Assembly: GCA_046346665.1 (NCBI GenBank)
Contig: JAXMHQ010000005.1
Coordinates: forward strand, 92,299-156,298
Source of the DNA: JAXMHQ01 sp046346665
GTDB lineage: Bacteria; Verrucomicrobiota; Verrucomicrobiia; Limisphaerales; JAXMHQ01
Direction of reading: 5' to 3'
Length of the DNA stretch: 64,000 nt
Shown here: positions 1 to 7,428 of the stretch, one piece after another
Numbering within the stretch: the first letter of the stretch is position 1
How the letters are laid out: every line of letters starts with the position of its first letter
Program-made: the position numbers and the translations under genes
The notes under the pieces: model-generated
What the model was told of the DNA's origin: nothing
Databases searched by the model: none
What the model saw: the letters and a program-made list of their open reading frames with translations, nothing else

Positions 1-293
1 TTGGGTGTGCCGTCGGGGTTCAGGATCGGTTTGCGGTCCGGTCCGAGCGCGGGGGTGCCGAACTCGACGAGGCACATGCGGCAGTTGCCGGCGACCGGGA
101 GCTTCGGGTGATAGCAATAGTGCGGCACCATCGCGCCCGTCATTTCCGCGGCCTGGATCATGGTCGTCGGCGCCGGTTTGCCCTGCCAGTCCGGCATGAG
201 CTTCGGCACCTCGACCTCGCGGCCGTCCACCTTCACCTTGATCTTGTCGACCGGCGGCGCGGGCTTGGTTTCAGTTGTGGGCGAGTTTGACAT
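1..293 (-). CDS. nuoG: NADH-quinone oxidoreductase subunit G, N-terminal part
   Basis: This is the beginning of the large iron-sulfur subunit of respiratory complex I, which carries electrons from the NADH site towards the membrane arm. Reading from an ATG at 293, the protein has a short Pro/Lys-rich lead and then a [2Fe-2S] ferredoxin-type fold containing the motif HYCYHPKLPVAGNCRMC, which supplies cluster ligands typical of NuoG. The gene runs off the left edge of the window, so only about 97 residues are visible. It follows nuoF in the same direction, with a palindromic repeat filling the gap. The repeat ends only about 8 bases before the ATG, where a ribosome binding site would be expected, and no Shine-Dalgarno sequence is seen. 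Confidence 0.9.
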   Translation of the reverse strand, partial: MSNSPTTETKPAPPVDKIKVKVDGREVEVPKLMPDWQGKPAPTTMIQAAEMTGAMVPHYCYHPKLPVAGNCRMCLVEFGTPALGPDRKPILNPDGTP

Positions 294-300
294 CTAATTG

Positions 301-369
301 GCCACAGAGGCACAGAGTTCACAGGGCACAAAAATCATGCTTTCTCTGTGCACTCTGTGTCTCTGTGGC
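301..369. repeat. CACAGAG-type mosaic palindrome between nuoF and nuoG
   Basis: The left arm starts GCCACAGAGGCACAGAG and the right arm ends with its near complement CTGTGTCTCTGTGGC, around a short AT-rich centre. Each arm is a loose tandem of a CACAGAG unit. A sister copy lies at 5140-5211. It fills almost the whole space between the nuoF stop and the nuoG start, so it is transcribed in the nuo mRNA as a long hairpin. Confidence 0.85.
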
Positions 370-376
370 AAAACAA

Positions 377-1801
377 TCATTTCAAGACGGGGGTTTCAAT
401 CGCTTTCGCGCGGCGCGCCTCGTCGGCGGCGCCTTTGGCGACAAAATCCTCTTTGAACTTCGTGACAAAACTTTGCACCGGCCACGAACACGCTTCGCCG
501 AAGGCGCAAATGGTCCGGCCGCCGGGAATGTTGTCGGCGATTTTCATCAGGTAATCCGCGTCCTGCGCCCGGCCTTCGCCATGGGTCAACCGGTGCAGCG
601 CCTTGCTCATCCAGAGCGATCCCTCGCGGCACGGTGTGCATTGGCCGCAGCTTTCGTGCGCGTAAAACTCGCTCAGGTTCGCCAGCGCCTCCACCACGTC
701 CACCGAATCGTCCAGCACAATGATCGCGCTCGACCCGCTCATCGTTCCCGCCTGGATCAGCGAATCGAAATCGTACGGCAGGTCCAGCACGTCGACCTCC
801 TGCTCCACATCCTTGCCTTCCACGCGCCGCTTGAGTTTGAATTTTTCGCCGGCCTTGAGGACCTTGGACGAGGAGCCGCCGGGGATGATGGCCTTGAGTT
901 TCCGGGCGGGCTTGCCGGGGTCCGGGTCCGCCAGGCCGCCGCCGAACACCGGGCTGTGGATCAATTCGCCGATCGTCGCCTTGCCGACTTCGATCTCGTA
1001 ATAGCCCGGCCGTTTGACGCGGCCGCTCAGGCTCACGATGCGCGTGCCGGTGTTGTTCGGCGTGCCGAGCTTCGCGAATTCCGCCCCGCCCATCGCCACG
1101 ATGTGCTTCACGTTGCACAGCGTCTCCACGTTGTTCACGATGGTCGGACACTGGTAAAGCCCCAGCACCGCCGGGAAAAACGGCGGCTTGATCCGGGGGT
1201 AAGGCCGCTTGCCTTCGAGCGATTCGATCAGGCCGGTTTCCTCGCCGCAGATGTAGGCGCCCGCGCCGCGGTGCACGTGGATCTCCAGGTCGTAGCCGCT
1301 GCCCAGGATGTTTTTGCCCAGGAAATTCTTCGTGCGCGCCTCGTCCAGGCAACGATTCAGCAGCTTCGCGCCTTCCGGCATTTCTCCGCGGATATAGAGA
1401 TACGCCAGCTTCACGTCGTTGGCGAAGCAGGCCAGGATCATTCCCTCGATCAACTGGTGCGGATCCTTGTGAATGATCTGGCGATCCTTGAAGGTGCCGG
1501 GCTCCGATTCATCGGCGTTGCAGATGAGGTAAATCGGCTTGCCGCTCCGGCGATCGACAAAGCTCCATTTCAATCCGCAGGAAAACCCGGCGCCGCCGCG
1601 GCCGCGCAGGCCGGATTTCATCACCTCGTCGCGGATCTGTTCCTGGGGCGACTGAGTTTTGCCGTCGGCGAGCGGCTTCGGCTGCAGGGCCAGCCCCTTG
1701 CGCAGGCTTTCGTAGCCACCATGATTCAAATAGCACTCGATGTCGGGCGTGTAGCCCGGCTGATCGGCGTGCTTGAGAATGAGGCGATGTTCGCTAGGCA
1801 T
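377..1801 (-). CDS. nuoF: NADH-quinone oxidoreductase subunit F (NADH/FMN-binding, 51 kDa)
   Basis: This is the NADH-oxidising subunit of complex I, cytoplasmic side of the membrane. It binds NADH and FMN and passes electrons to the N3 [4Fe-4S] cluster. In the 474-residue product the glycine-rich nucleotide segment GLRGRGGAGF lies near residues 64-73, CNADESEPGTFKDR near 94-107, and a second conserved stretch GAYICGEETGLIESLEG near 181-197. The N3 cluster cysteines are in ESCGQCTPC (near 383-391), with the fourth at about 432. Length is slightly above the usual 420-450. It lies downstream of nuoE across an unusual 288-base gap that holds a tRNA gene on the other strand, so its translation must start independently of nuoE. 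Confidence 0.97.
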   Translation of the reverse strand: MPSEHRLILKHADQPGYTPDIECYLNHGGYESLRKGLALQPKPLADGKTQSPQEQIRDEVMKSGLRGRGGAGFSCGLKWSFVDRRSGKPIYLICNADESEPGTFKDRQIIHKDPHQLIEGMILACFANDVKLAYLYIRGEMPEGAKLLNRCLDEARTKNFLGKNILGSGYDLEIHVHRGAGAYICGEETGLIESLEGKRPYPRIKPPFFPAVLGLYQCPTIVNNVETLCNVKHIVAMGGAEFAKLGTPNNTGTRIVSLSGRVKRPGYYEIEVGKATIGELIHSPVFGGGLADPDPGKPARKLKAIIPGGSSSKVLKAGEKFKLKRRVEGKDVEQEVDVLDLPYDFDSLIQAGTMSGSSAIIVLDDSVDVVEALANLSEFYAHESCGQCTPCREGSLWMSKALHRLTHGEGRAQDADYLMKIADNIPGGRTICAFGEACSWPVQSFVTKFKEDFVAKGAADEARRAKAIETPVLK

Positions 1802-1810
1802 GCCTCGAGG

Positions 1811-1924
1811 GGGTTAAAGAGTTAAAAGGTTGAATTGTTAAAGCGTGAAAAGGTCGAATAGCGAACTCGCTCGATTGAGCGGAGCACCATTCAACCGGTT
1901 TACAGTTTAACCGTTTAACAACCC
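1811..1924. repeat. GTTAAA-type mosaic palindrome between nuoE and nuoF
   Basis: The left side reads GGGTTAAAGAGTTAAAAGG and continues with further GTTAAA-like units. The right side ends with complementary AGTTTAACCGTTTAACAACCC. A GC-richer core (around 1850-1885) lies between the arms. It sits between the nuoF start and the tRNA-Gln gene and has the same architecture as the other mosaic palindromes in this window, with a different unit. Confidence 0.7.
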
Positions 1925-1968
1925 TTGACTGAGAGAAGAAAGCGATTAGCCTGTTCGACGCTCCGGCT

Positions 1969-2042
1969 TGCCCGATGGTGTAACGGTAGCACAGCAGACT
2001 CTGGATCTGTTTGTCATGGTTCAAATCCATGTCGGGCAGCCA
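1969..2042 (+). tRNA. tRNA-Gln (anticodon CTG)
   Basis: A full cloverleaf can be drawn. The acceptor stem TGCCCGA pairs with TCGGGCA. The D arm is GTGT/GCAC. The anticodon stem GCAGA/TCTGT encloses the loop CTCTGGA with anticodon CTG, which reads CAG glutamine codons. The T arm CATGG/CCATG encloses TTCAAAT. The 3' CCA is encoded. The gene lies on the plus strand, opposite to the surrounding minus-strand nuo operon, in the gap between nuoE and nuoF, so nuo transcripts run antisense through it. Confidence 0.95.
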
Positions 2043-2048
2043 ACTTCC

Positions 2049-2080
2049 CAATGCGGAGTGCGGCCTGCGGAGTGCGGAAT
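2049..2080. repeat. Short direct repeat GCGGAGTGCGG
   Basis: The 11-base unit GCGGAGTGCGG occurs twice in 32 bases just after the tRNA-Gln 3' end and before the nuoE stop. No complementary arm is seen here, so it may be half of a mosaic palindrome or a decayed copy. Confidence 0.5.
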
Positions 2081-2089
2081 GCTGGCGCT

Positions 2090-2620
2090 TCATTTGCAGC
2101 CTCCCAATAGTTCGTCCGCCTTTGACCGGCTCACAGCTTCGTGGAAATCGTCGTTGATCATAATCACGGGCGCGGTGCCGCAACTGGCCAGGCATTCCAC
2201 AAATTCCACCGTGAACCGCCCGTCGGGCGTTGTCTGCGGGCCGTGCTTCTTCGGGTCCAGGCCCAGCTTCGAGCAGAAATGCTTGTGCAGCTCGTACGAT
2301 CCGCCCAGCGCGCAGCTCAGGGTGCGGCAGATTTTCACCTGGTACTTGCCCGCCGGCGCCTGCCGAAACATCGGGTAAAACGTCACCAGCTCGTAAATGT
2401 TGATCGGCTGCAGCTCCAGCTTCGCCGCCGCCCACTCCACCGCTTCCTGCGAAATCCAGCCGAATTCCTCCTGGATCGCATGCAGCACCATCAGCGACGC
2501 GCTCCGCTTCACCGGATAACGCGCGATGATCGCGTCGATCTCCGCCCGCCGCGCGGCCGGCAGATCGAACCCCGGCTGGCGCCGGAGCGGATTCGGGATG
2601 GGTTCGGTGATCGCGTTCAT
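2090..2620 (-). CDS. nuoE: NADH-quinone oxidoreductase subunit E (24 kDa)
   Basis: This is the thioredoxin-like [2Fe-2S] subunit (cluster N1a) of the complex I NADH-dehydrogenase module. The 176-residue product has the expected helical N-terminus (MVLHAIQEEFGWI near 44-56), the conserved NIYELVTFYPMF segment near 74-85, and cluster cysteines at about 98, 103, 143 and 147 (CRTLSC and CLASC). Its ATG at 2620 follows the nuoD stop after a single base, so the two are probably translationally coupled. The usual partner nuoF is not immediately downstream: a tRNA gene and a palindromic repeat intervene. Confidence 0.96.
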   Translation of the reverse strand: MNAITEPIPNPLRRQPGFDLPAARRAEIDAIIARYPVKRSASLMVLHAIQEEFGWISQEAVEWAAAKLELQPINIYELVTFYPMFRQAPAGKYQVKICRTLSCALGGSYELHKHFCSKLGLDPKKHGPQTTPDGRFTVEFVECLASCGTAPVIMINDDFHEAVSRSKADELLGGCK

Positions 2621-2621
2621 G

Positions 2622-3917
2622 TCAGCGGTCGCATTCCCCCATCACAAAGTCGAACGATCCCAGGATCGACACCGTGTCGCTCATCATGTGCCCGGGCAGC
2701 AGGTGCGACAGGATGCTGAGATTCACAAAGCTGGGCGACCGGATCTTCATCCGGTAGGGCGTGCCGCCCCCTCGGCTGCAGATGTAAAAGCCCAGTTCGC
2801 CCTTCGGATTCTCGTGTCCGAAATAAATCTCGCCCGGCGGCGCGTTGACGCCTTCCGTCACAAGCATGAACTGATGGATCAATTCCTCCATGCTCGACAT
2901 CACCCTGCTCTTCGGCGGCAGCACCACCTTGCCGTCGTTCACCGATACCGGCTCGTGCGACGCGTTGTCGAATCCACCGGGAATTTTGTCCAGGCACTGG
3001 TGAACGATCCGGACGCTTTGCCGCATCTCCTCCATCCGCACCAGGTAACGGTCGTAGGCGTCCCCCACCTCGCCCAGCGGCACGTCGAAATTCAAATCGC
3101 GGTAAACCAGGTACGGCTGCGCCTTGCGCAGGTCGTAATTCACCCCGCTGGCGCGCAGATTCGGCCCGCTCAAGGCGTAGTCGATCGCCGTCTCCTTCGG
3201 AATCACCCCCACGTTCTTCGTGCGATCCACCCAGATCCGGTTCCGCGTCAGCAACGTCTCCACCTCGTCGATGTTCACCACGACTTCATTGAGAAATTTC
3301 CGGACCGCGGCGCACCAGCCGGGCGGCGTGTCGCGCGAAACTCCCCCGATGCGCGTGTAGGACGTCGTGAACCGTGCGCCGGACAGCGCCTCGGCCAGAT
3401 TGTGAATTTTCTCGCGCTCGGTGAACGTCAGCAGGAACACCGTCATCGCCCCCACGTCCATCGCGAAACAACCGACGCCCAGCAGGTGCGACGAGATTCG
3501 CGCCAGCTCGGCGCAGATGACCCGAAGATACTGGCAGCGCGGCGGCAGTTTGCCGTCAATCCCCAGCAGCTTCTCCACCGCCACCGCGTAGGCGACGTTG
3601 TTCGCCAGCGGCGCCAGGTAATCCAGTCGATCCGTGTAAGGGATGAACTGGGTGTAGGTCATGTTTTCCGCAATCTTCTCGTCGCCCCGATGCAGATATC
3701 CGATTTCCGGAACCGCCTTGGTGATGATCTCGCCGTCCAACTCCAGCACGATCCGCAACACCCCGTGCGTCGACGGATGCGACGGCCCCATGTTCAGGAT
3801 CATCTTGTCGCCCTGGATGTCCTGGAGCTCATCCGAGGATCGCAGGCGCAAAGCCTCCGCCGCCTGCGCGGCTTGCCCCGCAGGATCCCGAAACTCGATG
3901 TCTCGCACCTCAGCCAT
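2622..3917 (-). CDS. nuoD: NADH-quinone oxidoreductase subunit D (49 kDa)
   Basis: This is the quinone-site subunit of complex I, related to the large subunit of NiFe hydrogenases, in the peripheral arm next to the membrane. The 431-residue product carries the diagnostic NMGPSHPSTHGVLR near residue 42 and the segment EIGYLHRGDEKIAENMTY that forms part of the quinone chamber. The N-terminal 35 residues (MAEVRDIEF onwards) are an extra lead compared with short homologues. It starts 15 bases after the end of nuoC and runs into nuoE with one base between stop and start, in the standard C-D-E order. Confidence 0.97.
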   Translation of the reverse strand: MAEVRDIEFRDPAGQAAQAAEALRLRSSDELQDIQGDKMILNMGPSHPSTHGVLRIVLELDGEIITKAVPEIGYLHRGDEKIAENMTYTQFIPYTDRLDYLAPLANNVAYAVAVEKLLGIDGKLPPRCQYLRVICAELARISSHLLGVGCFAMDVGAMTVFLLTFTEREKIHNLAEALSGARFTTSYTRIGGVSRDTPPGWCAAVRKFLNEVVVNIDEVETLLTRNRIWVDRTKNVGVIPKETAIDYALSGPNLRASGVNYDLRKAQPYLVYRDLNFDVPLGEVGDAYDRYLVRMEEMRQSVRIVHQCLDKIPGGFDNASHEPVSVNDGKVVLPPKSRVMSSMEELIHQFMLVTEGVNAPPGEIYFGHENPKGELGFYICSRGGGTPYRMKIRSPSFVNLSILSHLLPGHMMSDTVSILGSFDFVMGECDR

Positions 3918-3931
3918 TCAATCCACCAAAA

Positions 3932-4513
3932 TCATTCCGCCTCCGGCGTCCGCACCCGGGGTTCGCGTTCCCCGGCATCTTTCCCTCCCGGCACCGTCAC
4001 AAACGGCCCGCCCGCAATCGGCGCCGCCTTCGAAAAAGCCACATCCGGCAACTCCGTCGGCTTGCCAGTCACCGGGAAATCCTTCCGCAACGGATGATAC
4101 GGATATCCCTCCCACATGATGATCCGCCTCAAATCCGGATGCCCCCGGAACCGAATGCCCATCATGTCGAAGATCTCCCGCTCATGCCAATTGGCCGTTT
4201 TCCACACAGAAACGACCGTCGGAAGCTCGGATTTCTCTTCGGTAACGCTAACGGCAAGTCGAATATACTGGTTTAACTCTATTCCGTAGAGGTGATAGAC
4301 CAGTCTCCAGCGCGGGTCGTCGCCGTAATTGTCGATGCTGGTGATGTCGACCAGGTAATCAAAACCCAGGTCCTTTTTGGCGAACTCGCAGATTTCGGCG
4401 ATTCTCTCGGAGTCTGCAACCGTCAAAGTCGATTCGCCACGAAACTCCGATCGTTCGGGGATGAGATCACCGAACCTGGCCTGGAGTTTTTTGGCTAAAT
4501 CAGTTGCCGTCAA
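3932..4513 (-). CDS. nuoC: NADH-quinone oxidoreductase subunit C (30 kDa)
   Basis: This structural subunit of the complex I peripheral arm packs against NuoD and NuoB. The 193-residue product has the 30-kDa family signature HEREIFDMMGIRFRGHPDLR near residue 115, followed by WEGYPYHPLRKDFP. The likely start is a TTG (4513-4511) immediately after the nuoB TGA stop (4516-4514), giving TGATTG. That arrangement suggests translation is handed over from nuoB. It is a separate gene from nuoD, not a nuoCD fusion as in Escherichia coli. Confidence 0.94.
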   Translation of the reverse strand: MTATDLAKKLQARFGDLIPERSEFRGESTLTVADSERIAEICEFAKKDLGFDYLVDITSIDNYGDDPRWRLVYHLYGIELNQYIRLAVSVTEEKSELPTVVSVWKTANWHEREIFDMMGIRFRGHPDLRRIIMWEGYPYHPLRKDFPVTGKPTELPDVAFSKAAPIAGGPFVTVPGGKDAGEREPRVRTPEAE

Positions 4514-5023
4514 TCAGCCTGCTTTCTTCAGGGTTGCCAACAAGGGTTCCCGCTGCACCTTTCGCTGCAGCTTCATCAGGGCGTCCAACAAGGCTTCCGG
4601 CCGGGGCGGACAGCCGGCTACATACACATCCACCGGCAAAACCTGGTCAATTCCCTGCAAAACCGAATAACTCCGATACATCCCGCCCGTGGACGCACAG
4701 GCGCCCATGGCAATCACCCACTTCGGCTCCGCCATCTGGTCATAGATCCGCTTCACCGACAACGCCATCTTATAGGTGACCGTCCCGGCCACGATCATCA
4801 CATCGGATTGACGTGGGGAAAACCGCATGACCTCCATGCCGAACCGCGAGATGTCGTAGCGGCTGGCGCCCGTGCCCATCAGCTCAATCGCGCAGCAGGC
4901 CAGGCCCATGGGCATCGGCCAGATCGACCCCTTGCGGAACCAGTTCAGGACGGCATCGAGCCGGGTGTGAATCACATCACCCTCGATCTTCCGGTCATAG
5001 CCCATTTCCGCTTGTGCCTGCAT
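4514..5023 (-). CDS. nuoB: NADH-quinone oxidoreductase subunit B (N2 cluster)
   Basis: This subunit holds the terminal [4Fe-4S] cluster N2 of complex I, which reduces quinone. From the ATG at 5023 the product is 169 residues, normal for the family. The adjacent cysteines of N2 are in GLACCAIELMG (near 40-50), with the others in MGACAST (near 106-112) and AGCPPRPEAL (near 136-145). An open frame continues upstream to about 5260, but that part reads through the palindromic repeat and has no family similarity, so the shorter start is preferred. It is the first gene of the operon here; the gene normally before it, nuoA, is absent. Confidence 0.95.
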   Translation of the reverse strand: MQAQAEMGYDRKIEGDVIHTRLDAVLNWFRKGSIWPMPMGLACCAIELMGTGASRYDISRFGMEVMRFSPRQSDVMIVAGTVTYKMALSVKRIYDQMAEPKWVIAMGACASTGGMYRSYSVLQGIDQVLPVDVYVAGCPPRPEALLDALMKLQRKVQREPLLATLKKAG

Positions 5024-5060
5024 AGATTTCAAGCGTGGACCTGCACGCTTGGGTGAACCC

Positions 5061-5089
5061 AACCTAGTCGCCGCAATTTTTCGAGGCAA
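5061..5089 (-). promoter_or_regulatory. Candidate sigma-70-like promoter for the nuo operon
   Basis: On the minus strand TTGCCT (5089-5084) and TAGGTT (5066-5061) are separated by 17 bases, about 40 bases before the nuoB ATG. The match to the consensus is moderate. The CRP-like palindrome lies just upstream of the -35 element. Confidence 0.35.
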
Positions 5090-5096
5090 GTTGAAT

Positions 5097-5114
5097 TTGT
5101 GATTTTTTTCACAA
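5097..5114. promoter_or_regulatory. CRP/FNR-family binding palindrome upstream of nuoB
   Basis: The sequence TTGTGATTTTTTTCACAA is a perfect inverted repeat of the form TGTGA-N6-TCACA, the textbook site of the CRP family; FNR-type sites are TTGAT-N4-ATCAA. It lies 74 bases upstream of the nuoB start and about 335 bases before the rpsA start, just above the candidate nuo promoter. Its natural target is therefore the nuo operon. The regulator is not in this window. Confidence 0.55.
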
Positions 5115-5139
5115 GCGCAGGTTACAATCCCCCCGGGGG

Positions 5140-5211
5140 GCCACAGAGTCACAGAGGGCACAGAGAGAAAGCCCCAGTTTTGAATCTCTGTGGGCTCTGT
5201 GCCTCTGTGGC
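5140..5211. repeat. CACAGAG-type mosaic palindrome between nuoB and rpsA
   Basis: The left arm GCCACAGAGTCACAGAGG is matched by a right arm ending CTCTGTGCCTCTGTGGC, with an AGTTTTGAAT-like centre. It is the same family as 301-369. The rest of the 425-base divergent gap between nuoB and rpsA holds the CRP-like site, the two candidate promoters and an rpsA leader of about 170 bases. Confidence 0.85.
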
Positions 5212-5243
5212 TGAATCTTTGCCGTTTTCCCCGCCGTTTTCCC

Positions 5244-5271
5244 TTGCAAACCGGCCCCAAACGCCTATCTT
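5244..5271 (+). promoter_or_regulatory. Candidate promoter for rpsA
   Basis: TTGCAA and TATCTT are separated by 16 bases. This would leave a 5' leader of about 170 bases before rpsA, containing a small hairpin (GAGCT/AGCTC at about 5388-5401). Ribosomal protein S1 genes are often autoregulated through their leaders, but I cannot recognise a known leader motif here. Confidence 0.4.
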
Positions 5272-5448
5272 ACGCGCTGCCCGAACCCCGCGTGTGCGAA
5301 GGTTCATTAAGGCTGAGAAATAGAAGTTAACGAACAACCTAACCTTTAACCTCCGTTGCCACTGCAACGCCGGTCCGTTAGGCAATGGAGCTCGGTAGCT
5401 CAAGCTTACCCTGCCTCCCTCCCGTTCAAGTCCGTAACAGAAGTCATT

Positions 5449-7134
5449 ATGCTCACCATGGAAGAAGCCCTGAAGCAAAGCAATGTGCGCTTTGCCGCAG
5501 GCGAAATCGTCAAAGGCCGCGTCATCGAAGTCCGGCCCAAGGAAGTCCTCGTCGACATCGGCTACAAAAGCGAAGGCGCCATCCCCGGCAACGAATTTGA
5601 AGACATCAAGACCATCAAGCTGGGCGACGAAATCGACGTCCTGATTGAAAAACTCGAGGACAAGGAAGGCATGGTCGTCCTGTCCCACGAAAAAGCCGAG
5701 TTCAAGAAAAACTGGGAACGCATCCTCACGATCTGCAACGAAGGCGGCACCATCGGCGGCAAAGTCAAAGCCGTGGTCAAAGGCGGCCTGCTCGTCAACA
5801 TCGGCGTCGAAGCCTTCCTGCCGGCGTCCCAGATCGACATCACCACGCCGAAGAATCTCCAGCAATACGTTGGCAACACCTACGAATTCAAAGTCGTCAA
5901 GATCAACCAGGAACGGCAGAACATCGTCCTGTCGCGACGCGAATTGATCGAACAGGAACGCACCGAACGCCGCCAGAAACTCCTGTCGGAAATGACCCCG
6001 GGCGACATCCGCAAGGGCACCGTCAAGAACATCACCGACTTCGGCGCGTTCATCGACCTCAACGGCATCGACGGCCTGCTCCATATCACCGACATGAGCT
6101 GGGGCCGCATCGGCCACCCGTCCGAACTGCTCAAGGTCGGCCAGGACATCGACGTCGTCGTCCTCGACATCAACCGCGAGAAGGAACGCGTCAGCCTCGG
6201 CCTCAAGCAGAAGATGACCAACCCGTGGGACAAGATCGAATCCAAGTTCCCCATCGGCGCCAAGGTCAAAGGCAAGGTCGTCAACCTCGTTCCCTACGGC
6301 GCCTTTGTCGAACTCGAACCCGGTGTCGAAGGCCTCGTCCACGTCACCGAACTGTCCTGGACCAAGCGCGTCGCCAAACCCTCGGACGTCCTCAAGCCCG
6401 ACCAGGAAATCGAGGCCGTCGTGCTCGGCATCAACCGCGAGGAACAGAAGATCTCCCTCGGCGTCCGCCAGCTCGAAGCCAATCCTTGGGACAAGGCCCA
6501 GGAGAAATATCCTCCGGGCACCCGCGTCAAGGGCAAGATCCGCAACCTCACCAGCTACGGAGCCTTTATCGAGCTGGAAGAAGGCCTCGATGGCATGATC
6601 CACGTGTCCGATATCTCCTGGACCCGCAAGATCAACCACCCGTCCGAAGTCCTCAAGAAGGGCGACGAAGTGGAAGCCATCGTGCTCGAAGTCGACAAGA
6701 CCAACCAGCGCATCGCGGTCGGCGTCAAACAGCTCTCCACCGATCCCTGGGAGAACATCGACCAGCTCTACAAGGTCGGCGATCTCGTCACCGGCCAGGT
6801 CACCAAGCTCGCCTCCTTCGGCGCGTTTGTCGGACTCCAGCACGACATCGACGGACTGGTGCACATCTCCCAGATCAGCGAAGACCGCGTCGACAAGATC
6901 AAGAACGTGCTCAAGGCGGGACAGGAAGTCACCGCGCGCGTCATCAAGATCGACAAGTCGGACCGCCGGATCGGCCTGTCCATCAAGGCCGCCAATTACT
7001 CGCAGGAACAGCTCAAGGCCGAGCAGGCCGTCCTCGACGCCCTGCGCCCGGGCGAAGACCTCGTCGCCCTGCAGCACGCCTTCGACGCCGCCGACGAAGC
7101 CGTCAAACAGCAGGACGACAAGCCGGCGGAATAG
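5449..7134 (+). CDS. rpsA: 30S ribosomal protein S1
   Basis: This RNA-binding protein of the small ribosomal subunit holds mRNA at the ribosome. From ATG 5449 the product is 561 residues and contains six S1 (OB-fold) repeats of about 75-85 residues. They are recognisable by recurring patterns such as GAFIDLNGIDGLLHITDMSW, GAFVELEPGVEGLVHVTELSW and GAFVGLQHDIDGLVHISQIS. The frame is open upstream to 5356, but that part lies in the leader. The length and six-domain layout match full-length S1 of Gram-negative bacteria. Weak Shine-Dalgarno signals in this window fit a reliance on S1. A strong terminator follows, so the gene is monocistronic. Confidence 0.96.
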   Translation: MLTMEEALKQSNVRFAAGEIVKGRVIEVRPKEVLVDIGYKSEGAIPGNEFEDIKTIKLGDEIDVLIEKLEDKEGMVVLSHEKAEFKKNWERILTICNEGGTIGGKVKAVVKGGLLVNIGVEAFLPASQIDITTPKNLQQYVGNTYEFKVVKINQERQNIVLSRRELIEQERTERRQKLLSEMTPGDIRKGTVKNITDFGAFIDLNGIDGLLHITDMSWGRIGHPSELLKVGQDIDVVVLDINREKERVSLGLKQKMTNPWDKIESKFPIGAKVKGKVVNLVPYGAFVELEPGVEGLVHVTELSWTKRVAKPSDVLKPDQEIEAVVLGINREEQKISLGVRQLEANPWDKAQEKYPPGTRVKGKIRNLTSYGAFIELEEGLDGMIHVSDISWTRKINHPSEVLKKGDEVEAIVLEVDKTNQRIAVGVKQLSTDPWENIDQLYKVGDLVTGQVTKLASFGAFVGLQHDIDGLVHISQISEDRVDKIKNVLKAGQEVTARVIKIDKSDRRIGLSIKAANYSQEQLKAEQAVLDALRPGEDLVALQHAFDAADEAVKQQDDKPAE

Positions 7135-7158
7135 CCCGGCACCCTGCCTTCCTTCAGA

Positions 7159-7192
7159 ACGGGCGGACCTTCACCGGTCCGCCCGTTTTTTC
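7159..7192 (+). terminator. Rho-independent terminator of rpsA
   Basis: The arms ACGGGCGGACC and GGTCCGCCCGT enclose a TTCACC loop and are followed by a T run. It begins about 25 bases after the rpsA stop. Confidence 0.93.
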
Positions 7193-7194
7193 GT

Positions 7195-7222
7195 TGGGAG
7201 GGACGCCGTCCCCGGCGTCCCC
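7195..7222. repeat. GGGAGGGACG-type short palindrome, copy 1
   Basis: The sequence begins TGGGAGGGACGCCGTC and ends CCGGCGTCCCC, with internal GGGACGCCG/CGGCGTCCC arms. It is identical to the copy at 22893-22920 and nearly identical to the pair at 29094-29167. This size and conservation resemble REP-type elements. It lies just past the rpsA terminator. Confidence 0.85.
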
Positions 7223-7239
7223 ATAGTCGCCCCTGTTTT

Positions 7240-7371
7240 TTAACCGCGAATGAACGCGAATGGACGCGAATGCTCTCCGGAGAACCCGGCTGCGATTCGA
7301 CCTCGGAACGCTTCGCAGATGACGGTTTTCCAGGTCGTAATTAGCGTTCATTCGCGTTCATTCGCGGTTAA
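7240..7371. repeat. CGCGAAT-type mosaic palindrome between rpsA and tyrS
   Basis: The left arm (7240-7271) is TTAACCGCGAATGAACGCG followed by a third unit. The right arm (7341-7371) is its near-exact complement, ending TCATTCGCGGTTAA. The core of about 70 bases is GC-rich and contains no gene. Units of the same family recur near 22066, 29168 and 63829. Confidence 0.88.
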
Positions 7372-7428
7372 GTTCACGATCCGTGGTTCCTTGCCTAAAT
7401 GCACGCAGGCTTCTAGTCTCTCCCGCTG

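Noticed and set aside
275..1825. Plus-strand open frame of 516 codons opposite nuoF
   Set aside because: Low-complexity His/Arg/Ala-rich translation that mirrors nuoF. Long antisense frames are common in GC-rich genes.
2526..4097. Plus-strand open frame of 523 codons opposite nuoE-nuoD
   Set aside because: Shadow of nuoD/nuoE/nuoC; no domain-like sequence.
5149..7077. Minus-strand open frame of 642 codons opposite rpsA
   Set aside because: Repetitive Asp/Phe/Val composition produced by the complement of the S1 repeats; not a protein family pattern.
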